Assembly: GCA_905221605.1 (NCBI GenBank)
Contig: CAJNDS010002111.1
Span: 585,565-649,564, forward strand
Length of the DNA: 64,000 nt
DNA from: Symbiodinium natans
Lineage: Eukaryota; Sar; Dinophyceae; Suessiales; Symbiodiniaceae
Reading direction: 5' to 3'
Below the pieces are notes generated by a model, which did no database searches, was not told where the DNA came from, and saw nothing but the letters and a program-made list of their open reading frames with translations. Every line of letters begins with the position of its first letter. Within the stretch, counting starts at the first letter, position 1. The position numbers and the translations under genes were made by a program. This document shows, piece after piece, positions 31,524-43,800 of the stretch.

Positions 31524-34500
31524 GTTCCCTAAACCTAAGCCCTAAGCCCTAAACCCTAAACCCTAAACCCTAAACCCTAAACCTTAAACCCTAAACCCTA
31601 AACCCTAAAGTTAATCCTAAACCCTAAAACCTAACCCTAAACCCTAAAACCGGAGTGCACCCCAGGCCGTCCACTCACTCACTCACTCACTCACTCACTC
31701 ACTAAACCCTAAACCCAAATACATCGCATAAATCGTATACGTTTTACTGCCTATGTTGTAAAAAAGTTTTCCCTCATATGTGAACGATCGGTTGCAAACG
31801 GAACCGGGGAGACCATGAGGCCCCGCACATGGCCCTGATCTCAGCCTGAAACCCCGAAGCCGGTTGAGGGTTTATAGGGTTTATAGGGTTTATAGGGTTT
31901 CTAGGGTCTATAGGGTTTATAGGGTTTATAGGGTTTATGGGGTTTATAGGGTTTATAGGGTTTATAGGGTTTATAGGGTTTATAGGGCTTAGGGCTTAGG
32001 GCTTCGGGTTTAGGGTTTAGGGTTTGGGGTTTAGGGTTTGGGTCTTTGCCAGCTACATCTTGGGATGTTCCCCTTTCTATTAACAGTCCTTACTGGGGAT
32101 AGTAGTACCCCCTATTGCATATTATATTCCCGACCGAAGACTTTAAGGATCACTAGCCCAGGAAGATGCCACGTGATCCAAAGCCCAGCAGCATGAGAGA
32201 ACAGGAAACAAGATAGTGTCCAAACACTAGGTAGGCCCTTGGGATAGAGTTTTATTTGCCCTCATTGGGTTTAAGAGGATCATCTCCAGGAATATGTTTC
32301 AGAGGGTTTAAGGGCCCTCCCTAGAACAAGCCTGGGGCCGAGAGAATCGTGAATATTTCGGGCATGGGGGCTCCGGATTGCCCACATGGCCCACAAAGCA
32401 TTGAGAACTGTAGGGGGGTTACTTGGCGGTGCATGGGGAAAGTAGGGTTCTGAGTACCTAACATGGGGGGTTATAAGTACAAATACCATACTTTATAACC
32501 CTACTTTTAGCTACCCATGAACCTCCAAGTATGGTTTAGTTCCCATGCCTAAAACCCTACGTATAACTATGAACCTCCAAGTATGGACTGGTTGACCCTC
32601 AGAAAAGTGCTGCGGGAGGTTTCGCCTCTAGAAGAGAAGCTGCAAACCCCGAACTGCAGCGTGGAGGCTTGCGGGCTCCAGGTTCAGATGGCGGGGGGGT
32701 TGAGGGTTTGAGGGTTTGAGGGTTTGAGGGTTTGAGGGTTTGAGGGTTTGAGGGTTTGAGGGTTTGAGGGTTTGAGGGTTTGAGGGTTTGAGGGTTTGAG
32801 GGTTTGAGCGTTTGAGGCTTTGAGGGTTTGAGGGTTTGAGGCTTTGAGGGTTTTAGGTCTAGCTGGGCATGTGGATGTCACTTCTCCACCTTGCGAAAAT
32901 GACATGTGAGGGAGGCCTCCTGAATCTACAGCTGCTACTGCTGAGGGTTTCCTCAAGCGACTTTCAACCCTGAGCCTTCATCATCCTAAAGCCACAGCGC
33001 CATGAAACCCGACGACACCCAGTAGTACGCTTCGTTTCATAAACCACATTTTGCAGAGAAAGGTCTCCCTTTGTAATTGTAGTCTTAAGGATCAAGAAAG
33101 AAACCCTAAACATCCCCATCCCACCTGCGCCTGCTGTCACAGCCCTGTCTCCAACCAGGGACTGCTGGACGAGGAGGAGATCATCCAGGACTCGGGTGGT
33201 GCAGGGTTTGGGGGGTTGTCTGGCTTTGGGGGGCTCTTGGGTTGCTTGGGTTTTTTGTTGGGGAGAGTCTCTTCGCGTATGCGTGCAGGTATCCCGGAGT
33301 TTTGTGTTCGGACCAAGAGATCCGCGGAGCCTCCGAGGAGTTCAAGACCGGGAACCCCCGCCTGGTGGCGCGGCTGTCCGAGCCAGATGCCATCCAGGCC
33401 CAAGCTCCTTTCCAGTGCTTTCCTGGGACCCGGAGTAGGCCCTTATTTCCTTTTGTAGGGTTGGGGTTCCCTTAAAACCAAAAGAAGGGTGCCCTTCTTT
33501 TTTTCCAGGTTACTGCTGGGCCCCATACCTTAAACCCCAAATCCCAAGCCCTAAACCCTGAACCCTGCACCCGGGACCTCTGAAGATAGTCAGGGTTCCC
33601 AAGTTGGGCCTCACTGGCGCAGCTAGTCGCAACTTTCGAGTTGCAGGATTTCGAGATTAGGGCCTGAGGGCTGGAGATTGTTCAGACTTGAAATCATGGG
33701 GTTCTGACTCGTGCTTGCAAGGATGTGCCCCTAAGAGGTTATACTCCTAATATTGCCCTTACAGTGTCCTAAGCCCTAGCTAAGAAGCCCTAAGAAACCC
33801 TAAAAAACCCTAGACCCTAAACCCTAAACCCTAAACCCTAAACGCTAAACCCTAAACCCTAAACCCTGAACCCTAAACCCTAAACCCTAAACCCTAAACC
33901 CTAAACCCTAAACCCTAAACCCTAAACCCTAAACCCTGCAGCCCTTGATGAAAGGGCTCCAAGATGCAGGATCCCAGAGTTCGAGCCCTGAAAACCACTC
34001 AGCTTCCACTTGGAGGTTCATGGGTAGTTATAAGTAGGGTTATAAGTTATAAATACCCTAGGTGGGGTTATAAGTAGGGTAATAAGTACCCTAGGTGGGG
34101 TTATAAGTAGTTTCTAAGTACCCTAAGTGGGGTTCGTAAGTATAATTGCCATGCTTATAGCCCTACTTATAGCCCTACTCAGAACCCTACTTTTGACCCT
34201 ACTTAGAACCCTACTTTTGACCCTACTTATCACCCTACTTCTGACCCTAACCCCTAAACCCCTAAAAAAACCCTAAAAAACTCTATTAAACCCCTTTTAA
34301 ACCCCTATTAAACCCCTATTAAACCCCTATTAAACCCCTATTAAACCCCTATTAAACCCCTATTAAACCCCTATTGAACCCCTATTAGACCCCTATTGAA
34401 CCCCTATTAGACCCCTATTAAACCCCTATTAAACCCCTATTAAACCCCTATTAAACCCGTATTAAACCCCTTTTAAACCCCTATTAAACCCCTAAGCCCC

Positions 34501-37500
34501 TAAACCCTAGCCCCTAAACCCTAAACCCTAAACCCTAAACCCTAAACCCTAAACCCTAAACCCTAAACCCTAAACCCTAAACCCTAGCCCCTAAACCCTA
34601 AACCCTAGCCCCTAAACCCTAAACCCTAAACCCTAAACCCTAAACCCTAAACCCTGAACCCTGAACCCTGAACCCTGAACCCTGAACCCTGAACCCTGAA
34701 CCCTGAACCCTGAACCCTGAACCCTGACCCTGAACCCTAAACCCTAAACCCTAAACCCTAAACCCTAAACCCTAAACCCTAAACCCTAAACCCTAAACCC
34801 TAAACCCTAAACCCTAAACCCTAAACCCTAAACCCTAAACCCTAAACCCTAAACCCTAAACCCTAAACCCTACCCCTAAACCCTAAACCCTAAACCCTAA
34901 ACCCTAAACCCTAAACCCTAAACCCTAAACCCTGAACCCTGAACCCTGAACCCTGAACCCTGAACCCTGAATTTTGAATCCTGAACCCTGAACCCTAAAC
35001 CCTAAACCCTAAACCCTAAAACCCTAAAACCCTAAACCCTAAACCCTAAACCCTAAACCCTAAACCCTAAACCCTAAACCCTAAACCTGAATTTTGAACC
35101 CTGAACCCCTGAACCTCCAAGCAGAGGCTTTCGGGTTTGTGGCCTGCGGAACGCAGGCGCTCATGGAGTTCATCACCCTGGAGCCGAGGGCTGACGCCTG
35201 GGCCTCACCAGGTTTAGGGTTTAGGGTTGAGGGTTTTAGGGTTTAGGGTTTAGGGTTTAGGGTTTAGGGTTTAGGGTTCAGGGTTTAGGGTTTAGGGTTT
35301 AGGGTTCAGTGTTCAGAGTTTCAGCTAAACCCTGGTTCCTTTCCTGGAATTTGGGAATCAGGGCATCAGAGCAGTGGGTTGAGGGTTCAGGGTTGAGGAA
35401 GTGCAAGATCGAGGTCCTGGAGCCCTACGCGCTGGAGAATTGAACTTGCTGATTCTTAGTAGAGAGTTTGAGACTTTTGCCCCCTTCTTGTATAGCCCGT
35501 ACCCTAAATCCTGAACCCTAAGCCCTAAAGCCTAAAGCCTAAAGCCTAAAGCCTAAAGCCTAAAGCCTAAAGCCTAAAGCCTAAAGCCTAAAGCCTAAAG
35601 CCTAAAGCCTAAAGCCTGAAGCCTGAAGCCTGAAGCCTGAAGCCTGAAGCCTGAAGCCTGAAGCCTGAAGCCTAAAGCCTAAAGCCTAAAGCCTAAAGCC
35701 TAAAGCCTAAAGCCTGAAGCTTGAAGCCTGAAGCCTGAAGCCTAAAGCCTAAAGCCTAAAGCCTAAAGCCTAAAGCCTGAAGCCTGAAGCCTGAAGCCTG
35801 AAGCCTAAAGCCTAAAGCCTAAAGCCTAAAGAAGCCTAAAGCCTGAAGCTTGAAGCCTGAAGCCTAAAGCCTAAAGCCTAAAGCCTAAAGCCTAAAGCCT
35901 AAAGCCTAAAACCTAAAGCCTAAAGCCTAAAGCCTAAAGCCTAAAGCCGAAAGCCGAAAGCCGAAAGCCGAAAGCCGAAAGCCGAAAGCCGAAAGCCGAA
36001 AGCCGAAAGCCGAAAGCCGAAAGCCGAAAGCCGAAAGCCGAAAGCCGAAAGCCTAAAGCCTAAAGCCTAAAGCCTAAAGCCTGAAGCCTGAAGCCTAAAG
36101 CCTGAAGCCTGAAGCCTCAAGCCTGAAGCCTGAAGCCTCAAGCCTAAAGCCTAAAGCCTAAAGCCTAAAGCCCAAAGCCGAAAGCCGAAAGCCGAACGCC
36201 GAAAGCCGAAAGCCGAAAGCCGAAAGCCGAAAGCTTAAAGCCGAAACCCCAATTCAACCCTGGGGTTGAAGGCGTGAGGCCCTGTCGTCCGTCCTCCAGG
36301 GTTGAAGTCCACGCCGACGAGGGGGGGGGGGGGTTTTGAGGTTTGCTTGGGTCTAGGGTGCGCTTAATTCATGGGTGTTAGGGTTCAAGGTTGAGGGTTT
36401 AGGGATTAGGGTTCAGGGTTTAGGGTTGAGGGTTTAGGGCTTAGTAAGGTTTAAGTAATGTTAACCTGTCCTCAGAATTTGAAGCCTGCGCTTCCTAGAC
36501 ACAATCTCAACTCTGAAAGTTGGGTACTGCTGTAGCTGGGCCCCAAACGCTAACAAGCGAACTTCCGGGAACATCGCAAGAAGGTGATCATCAGAACCGA
36601 TCAAGCTGTAGACCAGATGTTTGCGGGCCCTCAGACCCTAAACCCTGAGCCTGCGCTCGAAACACTCGTTGCTTTTTGTCCACAAAGCCATAGTTCCTAC
36701 AGCTGAACACGCCCTTCTTCCGCCCAAAGGCCCCTTGCAACCGCTGCTTCCGCTATCCGTTCTTGACGGTGGAGCTGATCACCTGTGCGGCCCCAAGCGG
36801 CCGAAGGGAAGACCCTTCCCCCATTTGCACGAAACTCGAAACTCTCAAAACCCTAAATCCTAAACCATAAACCCTAAACCGGAAACCTTAAACCCTAAAC
36901 CCTAAACCTTTGACACTTTGCTCATGCAGTCTGAAAGATAGTCATGAGGCTTTGCTGTGCCATAGGTGGGTATTTCCTACACTTTCAAAACCTTTGTACT
37001 TTGATTTTCTTAGGATGCTCAGACGCGCCTTTCCCTTTCCGTATGTTCGGCTTCCTGTATTGTACCCTGTAGACAAAACAAAGGCAACCTCGTTCTCCCT
37101 CGCACTGGGAAGCAGCTCGTTTCCGGCCTTAGGAATCTAATGTCATATCGCTGTTGAAGCTCGCTAAACAGAGTAAACCCTAACAGCCCCCCCCCCCCCC
37201 CCCCCCCCTCACCCCAAACCCTACAACCCCAACTCGGAATGCCAAAATGTTGTTTCCGGCGCTGAGGGCTGTTTGCGAAAAGCCCTTCGAGAGCAGGTGA
37301 AGTCCTGAAGGTGAAGCCTCGAATTAAATCCTAAGGGTTAAACCCTAAACCCCTAACCCCTAACCCCTACGTAACCCCTATCCCCTAACCCCAAACCCCT
37401 AACCCCAAACCCCTAACCCCTAACCCCTAACCCCTAACCCCTAACCCCTAACCCCTAACCCCTAACCCCTAACCCCTAACCCCTCATCCTAAACCCTTAA

Positions 37501-37808
37501 CCCTTAACCCTAAACCCTAAACCCCTAAACCCCTAAACCCCCAAACCCCTAAATCCCTAAACCCCTAAACCCCTAAGCCCCCAAAACCCAAACCCTGCTA
37601 TATTTAGGGTAAGCCGTAGGATCCAGGGCTCTGGGGTTCCAGGGCCATTTAGGGGTTAGGCTTTAAGCCTCCAAATGCCGCCGTCGGGGCTTCGCGGCGG
37701 GGACTCGGGTTAAGTTTCAGAAGTTCTGCGAAACTCAGAAAACAAGAGCCGGGCTGTTCAATCTCAGCAGGAAGACGGATTCACAGAAAACGCCCAGCTG
37801 CTGGATGA

Positions 37809-37840
<32 letters not shown>

Positions 37841-40800
37841 ATGATGATGATGAGGAGGAATTTTCCCATTGCCAATATGGACGGACTTTTCTTTTAGCTT
37901 TCCAGTCCAACTGAGTGCGAACAATCCGCGGAGGACACCAGCTGCGCATACCGTTCCAGCATTGCGCTCTGTGGCGCAGACCATTTCCTCACATGACACA
38001 TTCACGCAATCTATCTTGCCACCTCGACAACTACCGAGGTGAACGCACATGACTCCAGACAGTTGACAAGAGACGTAGATTTAGCCCTCATGAATTGGGA
38101 TGCTCCCTCCTTGTACCAACACTCTCTAAGAGGGAGTATAGTAACATCGTACCCCCCTATTGCAATCCAGATAAAGGACTGCTGGTGTAAGGGGGAACAT
38201 TCCAGCCCATGACTCCCCAGCACCAAGAGATCGAAGCCTGTGCCCCCGACTCCTGGCGATGGGGGAACTGAACTTAGGTTACCGGAGAAGACATCACGTT
38301 CTGAGAGTTGGACCCTATGATGGCAACCCTGAGACCTAAAAACCTAGACCCTAAACCTTAGCGTAGCCCTAAACCCCTCAACCCTCAACCCTCAACCCTC
38401 AACCCTAAACCCTAAAGCCTAAACCCTAGGCCCTAAGCCCTAAGCCCTAAACCCTAAACCCTAAACCCTTGAAACCTGAAGTGGCCCGAAACCCCAAAAC
38501 CCAGAATCAGGTGGGCCCCCGAAGTTCTTGGAGCTCCTGGTCAACCCAAAGAGCTGCAACGCCGGGGGGCTCCGTAGGAGCTTCGGGGTTTGGGGTTTTT
38601 GGGGTTTTTGGGTTTGGGGCTTAGGGTTTAGAGTGTTTTGGGCTTAGGGTTTTGGGCTTAGGGTTTTGGGTTTAGGGTTTTGGGTTTTGGTTTTTGAGTT
38701 TTGGTTTTTTGGGTTTCGGGCTTTGGGTGTGGATTCGCGGTCAGGGTTTGGGGGTCTGGAAAGCTTCTGGTTTGGGATTGAGAGGTCGCAGGAGTCCGGG
38801 GATGCTTCTGATCCTCTACTCCCCCCACCCCCCGCTTTGGGGGCCCTACCTTTCAAAGGTGCTTGATGGTGGGCATCTGCCTGTACCTCCTACCCGGGTA
38901 CCACACGTTGCTCCTGTGTGCCCTTTCAGGGTTGACTTCGCAGTTCGGGGCTCGGGTTCAGTGCTCAGGGTTTGAGATTTGGAGTCTTTCGGTTGGAGTG
39001 AGGCTGTCACGTTTTGAACCGGAAGTAAACGATCCCCGGAAGCCTTGCACCCGGAAAGACAGTAGCCTACTTTACTCACCCGTCCACCCTCACCAAATTC
39101 CCTAACCCAACTCCCCAATAAACCCTAAACCCTAAACCCTAAACCCTAAACCCTAAACCCCAAACCCTAAACCCTAAACCCTAAACCCTAAACCCTAAAC
39201 CCTAAACCCTAAACCCTAAACCCTAAACCCTAAACCCCAAACCCTAAACCCTACACCTTGTAACGCCCTAAGCCCCCCCCCCTCTGGGCCGAGGCCCTGG
39301 AGTTGCTCTGGGGCTTCCTCGGCAGCACTGCGCCTGGGGAGGCGCAAGAGTTCTCGTTGTTGTTGAGAGTGAAGGGGGGGGGGGGGAGATATGAGGAGGA
39401 GTTCAACCCCAAACGCCCCGAATGCCCTAAACTTGAGGGCAGCACGAGCAGAGTCCGGCGTGCTGACCGGGCTTAGGCTTTGCGATGCTCGGGGTGTACA
39501 CAGGCTGTCAGTTGTTTTTTAAGGTTGAAAGGCACATGTCCTTAGACCCTAAGCCCTGACCCCTAAATCCCTAAACCCCTAAACCCCTAAACCCCTAAAC
39601 CCCGAAACCCCGAAACCCCGAAACCCCGAAACCCCGAAACCCCGAAACCCCGAAACCCCAACCCCTAAACCCCTAAACCCCTAAACCCCACCCCTAAACG
39701 CCCTAAACCCCTAAAACCCCTAAACCCTAAACCCTAAACCCTAAACCCCTAAACCCCTAAACCGCCTAAACCCTAAACCCCTAAACCCCTAAACCCCTAA
39801 ACCCTAAACCCTAAACCCTAAACCCTAAACCCTAAACCCTAAACCCTAAACCCTAAACCCTAAAACCCTAAAAACCCTAAAAACCCTAAAAACCCTAAAC
39901 CCTAAACCCCAACGTAAACCAAGCGGGCAGAGCCGCTCCGCCCCCTCTGGCTCATCAAGCCACCGACCACGCCGGATGCCCAACGTAGTGACGAGGACGA
40001 GGAACAGAACCCTATACACCCCTAAACCCTACTGTAAACCCTAGGCCCTAAACCCTGAAGCCTCAACCCTAAACCCTAAACCCTCAACCCTAAACCTAAA
40101 CCCTAAACCCTAAATCCTAAGACCTGAAAGTCGCAAGAGGTGAATTCGGTTCTGGCCGGGTACTTTGCGCGCACGGCCGCGGCACTGCTGTCGAAGCATC
40201 AGAAAGAGGCTGGAGAGGGCTTTAGGCTTTAGGGCTTAGGGTTTAATTAGGGTTTAGGGTTTAGGGCTGGCGTCTGCACGTGGACTGTGCACCCATAAGC
40301 CCTCGAAACCTACAAACATTAACCTTGGGATGTTCCCCCGTATACTAACAGTCCTTCATAGGGATTATCGTAGGGGGTACTAGATCCCTTTTGCGGACTA
40401 TTAGGCAAAAGGGGGAACAACCCTAAACCCCAAACCCTAAACCCTAAACCCTAACCCTAAACCCTAAACCCTAAACCCTAAACCCTAAACCCTAAACCCT
40501 AAACCCTAAACCCTAAACCCTAAACCCTAAACCCTAAACCCTAAACCCTAAACCCTACAAACCATGACGATGTTACAGCCTTCGGGAGAAAGAGCGTGCC
40601 TGGCCTGAACCCTGAAGCCGATGTCAGGTTTGGTAGGGTTTCGGGTTCGGGTTTCGGGTTTAGGGGTCAGGGTTTAGGGTTTAGGGGCTAGCTAGGGGTT
40701 AGCTAGGGTTTAGCTGGGGTTTAGGGTTTGGGGTTTGGGGTTTAGGGTTTGGGGTTTGGGGTTTGGGTTTTGGGGTTTGGAGTTTGGGGTTTGGGGTTTG

Positions 40801-43800
40801 TGGTTTAGGGTTTAGGGCCTAGGGTTTAGGGTTTAGTTAGGGTTTAGGGAGCATGTCTTGTTCACATTTGGGGGGTTTCCGAACATAGGCGTACCTCTTG
40901 AATTCTTGGGGGTCCTTATCTCTAAGGGAATCCTGCTCCTTTTGGGGTTTGTTGTGGGGGGTCCCCTGTTTTCGTAAACCCCAATTTGGTCCCAGTGCTT
41001 CATGCCCCGAAAGGTCTTGGAGTACCTGCGCCAGCGTGGCCCGGACCAGCTGCTCAGGGAGTTCCTAGACCGGATCCACTTGAGGCCTGGCAAATTGGGG
41101 GGCGGGTTTACGAAAACAGGGGACCCTTAAAAATGCCCCTAATTTCGCAAACCCCCAAAGGAAAAGGTCCAGACCTAAGCTTAGGCCACCAACGCAGTGA
41201 GCCCTTGGTCGAAGCGCTCCCGGTCCTCGGAATGAGCCTCCAAAAGGGGCACTGCGTCCCAACAGCAGGTAGAAGCGGCCCGGTGCGGTACCGTGTTTTT
41301 TTGGTGCCTGGGAAGACTTCTGGTGGACCCCAAAAAGCCGTACTGGTTGTGCTCAGCCCCAAATTTTGCCAACCTCAGCAAGCAAGCATCCGAACAATGA
41401 GCAATGAATCCCGTGCAATAAGCCGTGAACCCTAAACCTTAAACCCTAAACCTTAAACGAAAAAGCACCACACACACACACACCCTTCGGTGGCCCTGAA
41501 TCCTTACACCCTGAGGCCATGAAATCTTCCAAGTCTGAAAGGCGCACATGCTCAGTCTTATCTACGCACGTTATATGTATGTATATATATATATAATGTA
41601 CATATGTATATATATATATATGTGCATACATTATATATATATATATATATACATTATATACATTATATATATATATGTCCATTATATCTTGTGCGTCTTT
41701 GCATTATACTATATCTTGGTATGTCATATTACACATATGCACCTCCTTCCTTTCGCATCCTGTTTCCGAAGACCCATCAGCCCCGAGCCCATACATCTTG
41801 GCCAGCTCATACCGTACTTGTATGAGCCGTCATGGGGTTTGCGGGGAAGGGTTTAGGGTTTAGGTTTTCGGGTTTGGCCTTTCATCTTTAGGGTTTCGGG
41901 TTTCGGGTTTAGGGTTTAGGGTTTAGGGGGGCACGACACTAGCAAATTTAGGGCTGCTGTACTGAGCCTCACTGCCGGGAAGGTCGCTGGCGGAGCTCTT
42001 TGCGCGGCTCCTGTGTGCTGAAGGTGAGGCCCAGGCCCGGGGGCTAATTTGCTTTAGGGTTTAGGGTTTAGGGTTTAGGGTTCAGGGTTCAGGGTTCAGG
42101 GTTCAGGGTTCAGGGTTCAGGGTTCAGGGTTCAGGGTTCAGGGTTCAGGAAGCCCCTAAGTTGGAACACTAGCCTTTGCAGCCTTCGGGCTCTTTTGGAG
42201 GCTTGAGAAGGTTTGAATGGTCAGTTCTCTTCGTCATGGTCCCCTTCAGAGCCCCTCTTAACTACACTACAACCCTGCGTGTAGACTTAGGGTGGCCAAG
42301 AGAACGGACCATATCTTAGAGAAGTTACCATGCGGTTCTAGGGTCCAGGGTTCCAAAGTTCAGTGTCGCGCGGCACGGATTCCCGGGCGGCCGGGTGCTA
42401 GAGGGGCCTGAATAGTTAGAACAGGGGTTTTGGGGGGGGGGGGGGGGGGGGGGTTATTATAGTGTAATTACAAAGGAACCAGAGAGGGGAATACTTGAAG
42501 CAATCATTCCGACCCCTAAAATTACAAGGTTCCGGGTTGGAGTGTTGACAAAGGGGGGAAGCGAAGTTTCCTTCCTAGCATGAGTGGCAAGGAGGTCGTG
42601 CCCTTATTGGCGAAACCTGACCCCTAAACCCTAAACCCTAAACCCTAAAACCTAAACCCTAAACCCTAAACCCTAAATCCTAGACAGCGTCAGACCAAGC
42701 CCTAGCAACCCTGAACACCTTAAGTTTTCGGAGGTGGTATTCCCGACTCAGAACATCGTGGCCCAGCTGCTGGAGAAGTGGCAGGCGCTTTGCCGGGCTT
42801 CGACATCGGGCTTTGTTATGATTAGTGTTGTGTTATTTAAGCACTATCAGTATACTATTTGAAAACTCATTGTTCAGAAGCTGTCTATCGTTATCATGAT
42901 TTATATCTAACACGTTTGATTCGTTCACTTTTTCAAGTTGATATGTGTAAACTCCTCCTTGTGCTGCTGTTGTTGCTAGGTCTTTATCAGTATCCGTGCG
43001 TTTTGTCGTCATCGAACCCTAGGCACGTAGGTCCCCGAAGTATTCTTAACTGTCACCTGTTGGGTTTCGGGTCAATCATCTGTAGATCCTACACCCTAAA
43101 CCCCAAACCCCAAACCCCAAACCCCAAACCCTAAACCCTAAACCCTGAACCCTGAACCCTGAACCCTGAACCTGAACCCTAAACCCTGAACCCTGAACCC
43201 TAAACCCTGAAACCTAAATCCTAAACCCTAAACCCCAAACCCCAAACCCTAAACCCTAAACCCTGAACTCTGAACCCTGAACCCTGAACCCTGAACCCTG
43301 AACCCTGAAACCTGAACCCTGAAACCTGAACCCTGAACCCTAAGCGCTTAGGGTTCAGGAAATGGTGATTGAAACAAGGTTTGGGGGGCGCCAGAGCTCA
43401 GGAGTTCTACGTTGCAAGCCGAATCGGGGTTTGGGGTTCAGGGTGTAGGGTTCAGGGTGTAGCATCATGAGCATCAGCCGGGAAGCCCTTTCGGAGCATC
43501 ATGGGCGACAGTCACCCCAAAGCCCAAGCATCATGAGCATCAGCCGGGAAGCCCCCGCAACCTTGCCACCCCAAAGCCCCAGCATCATGAGCATCAGCCG
43601 GGACAGCCCCGAGCCTTTCGGAGCACCATGGGCAACGGCCCAGTTTTTCGGGAATCGCGTCACCCCAAAGCCCAAGCATCATGAGCATCAGCCGGGAAGC
43701 CCCAGCAACCAACGCCACCCAAAGCCCCAGCATCATGCGCATCAGCCGGGAGAGCCGCGAGCCTTTCGGAGCATCATGGGCGATTGTCGGGAACAGCGTC

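Noticed and set aside
40561-40620. Exon reading [19 protein letters not shown] before GTTTGGTAGGG
   Set aside because: Good-looking island, but joining 40208 directly to 41014 matches the SAPS family and phase without it; kept out of the gene model.
41190-41400. Exon-like frames [16 protein letters not shown] and [17 protein letters not shown]
   Set aside because: The splice from 41084 to 41983 is exact in phase and in family alignment, leaving no place for them; they may be alternative exons or chance.
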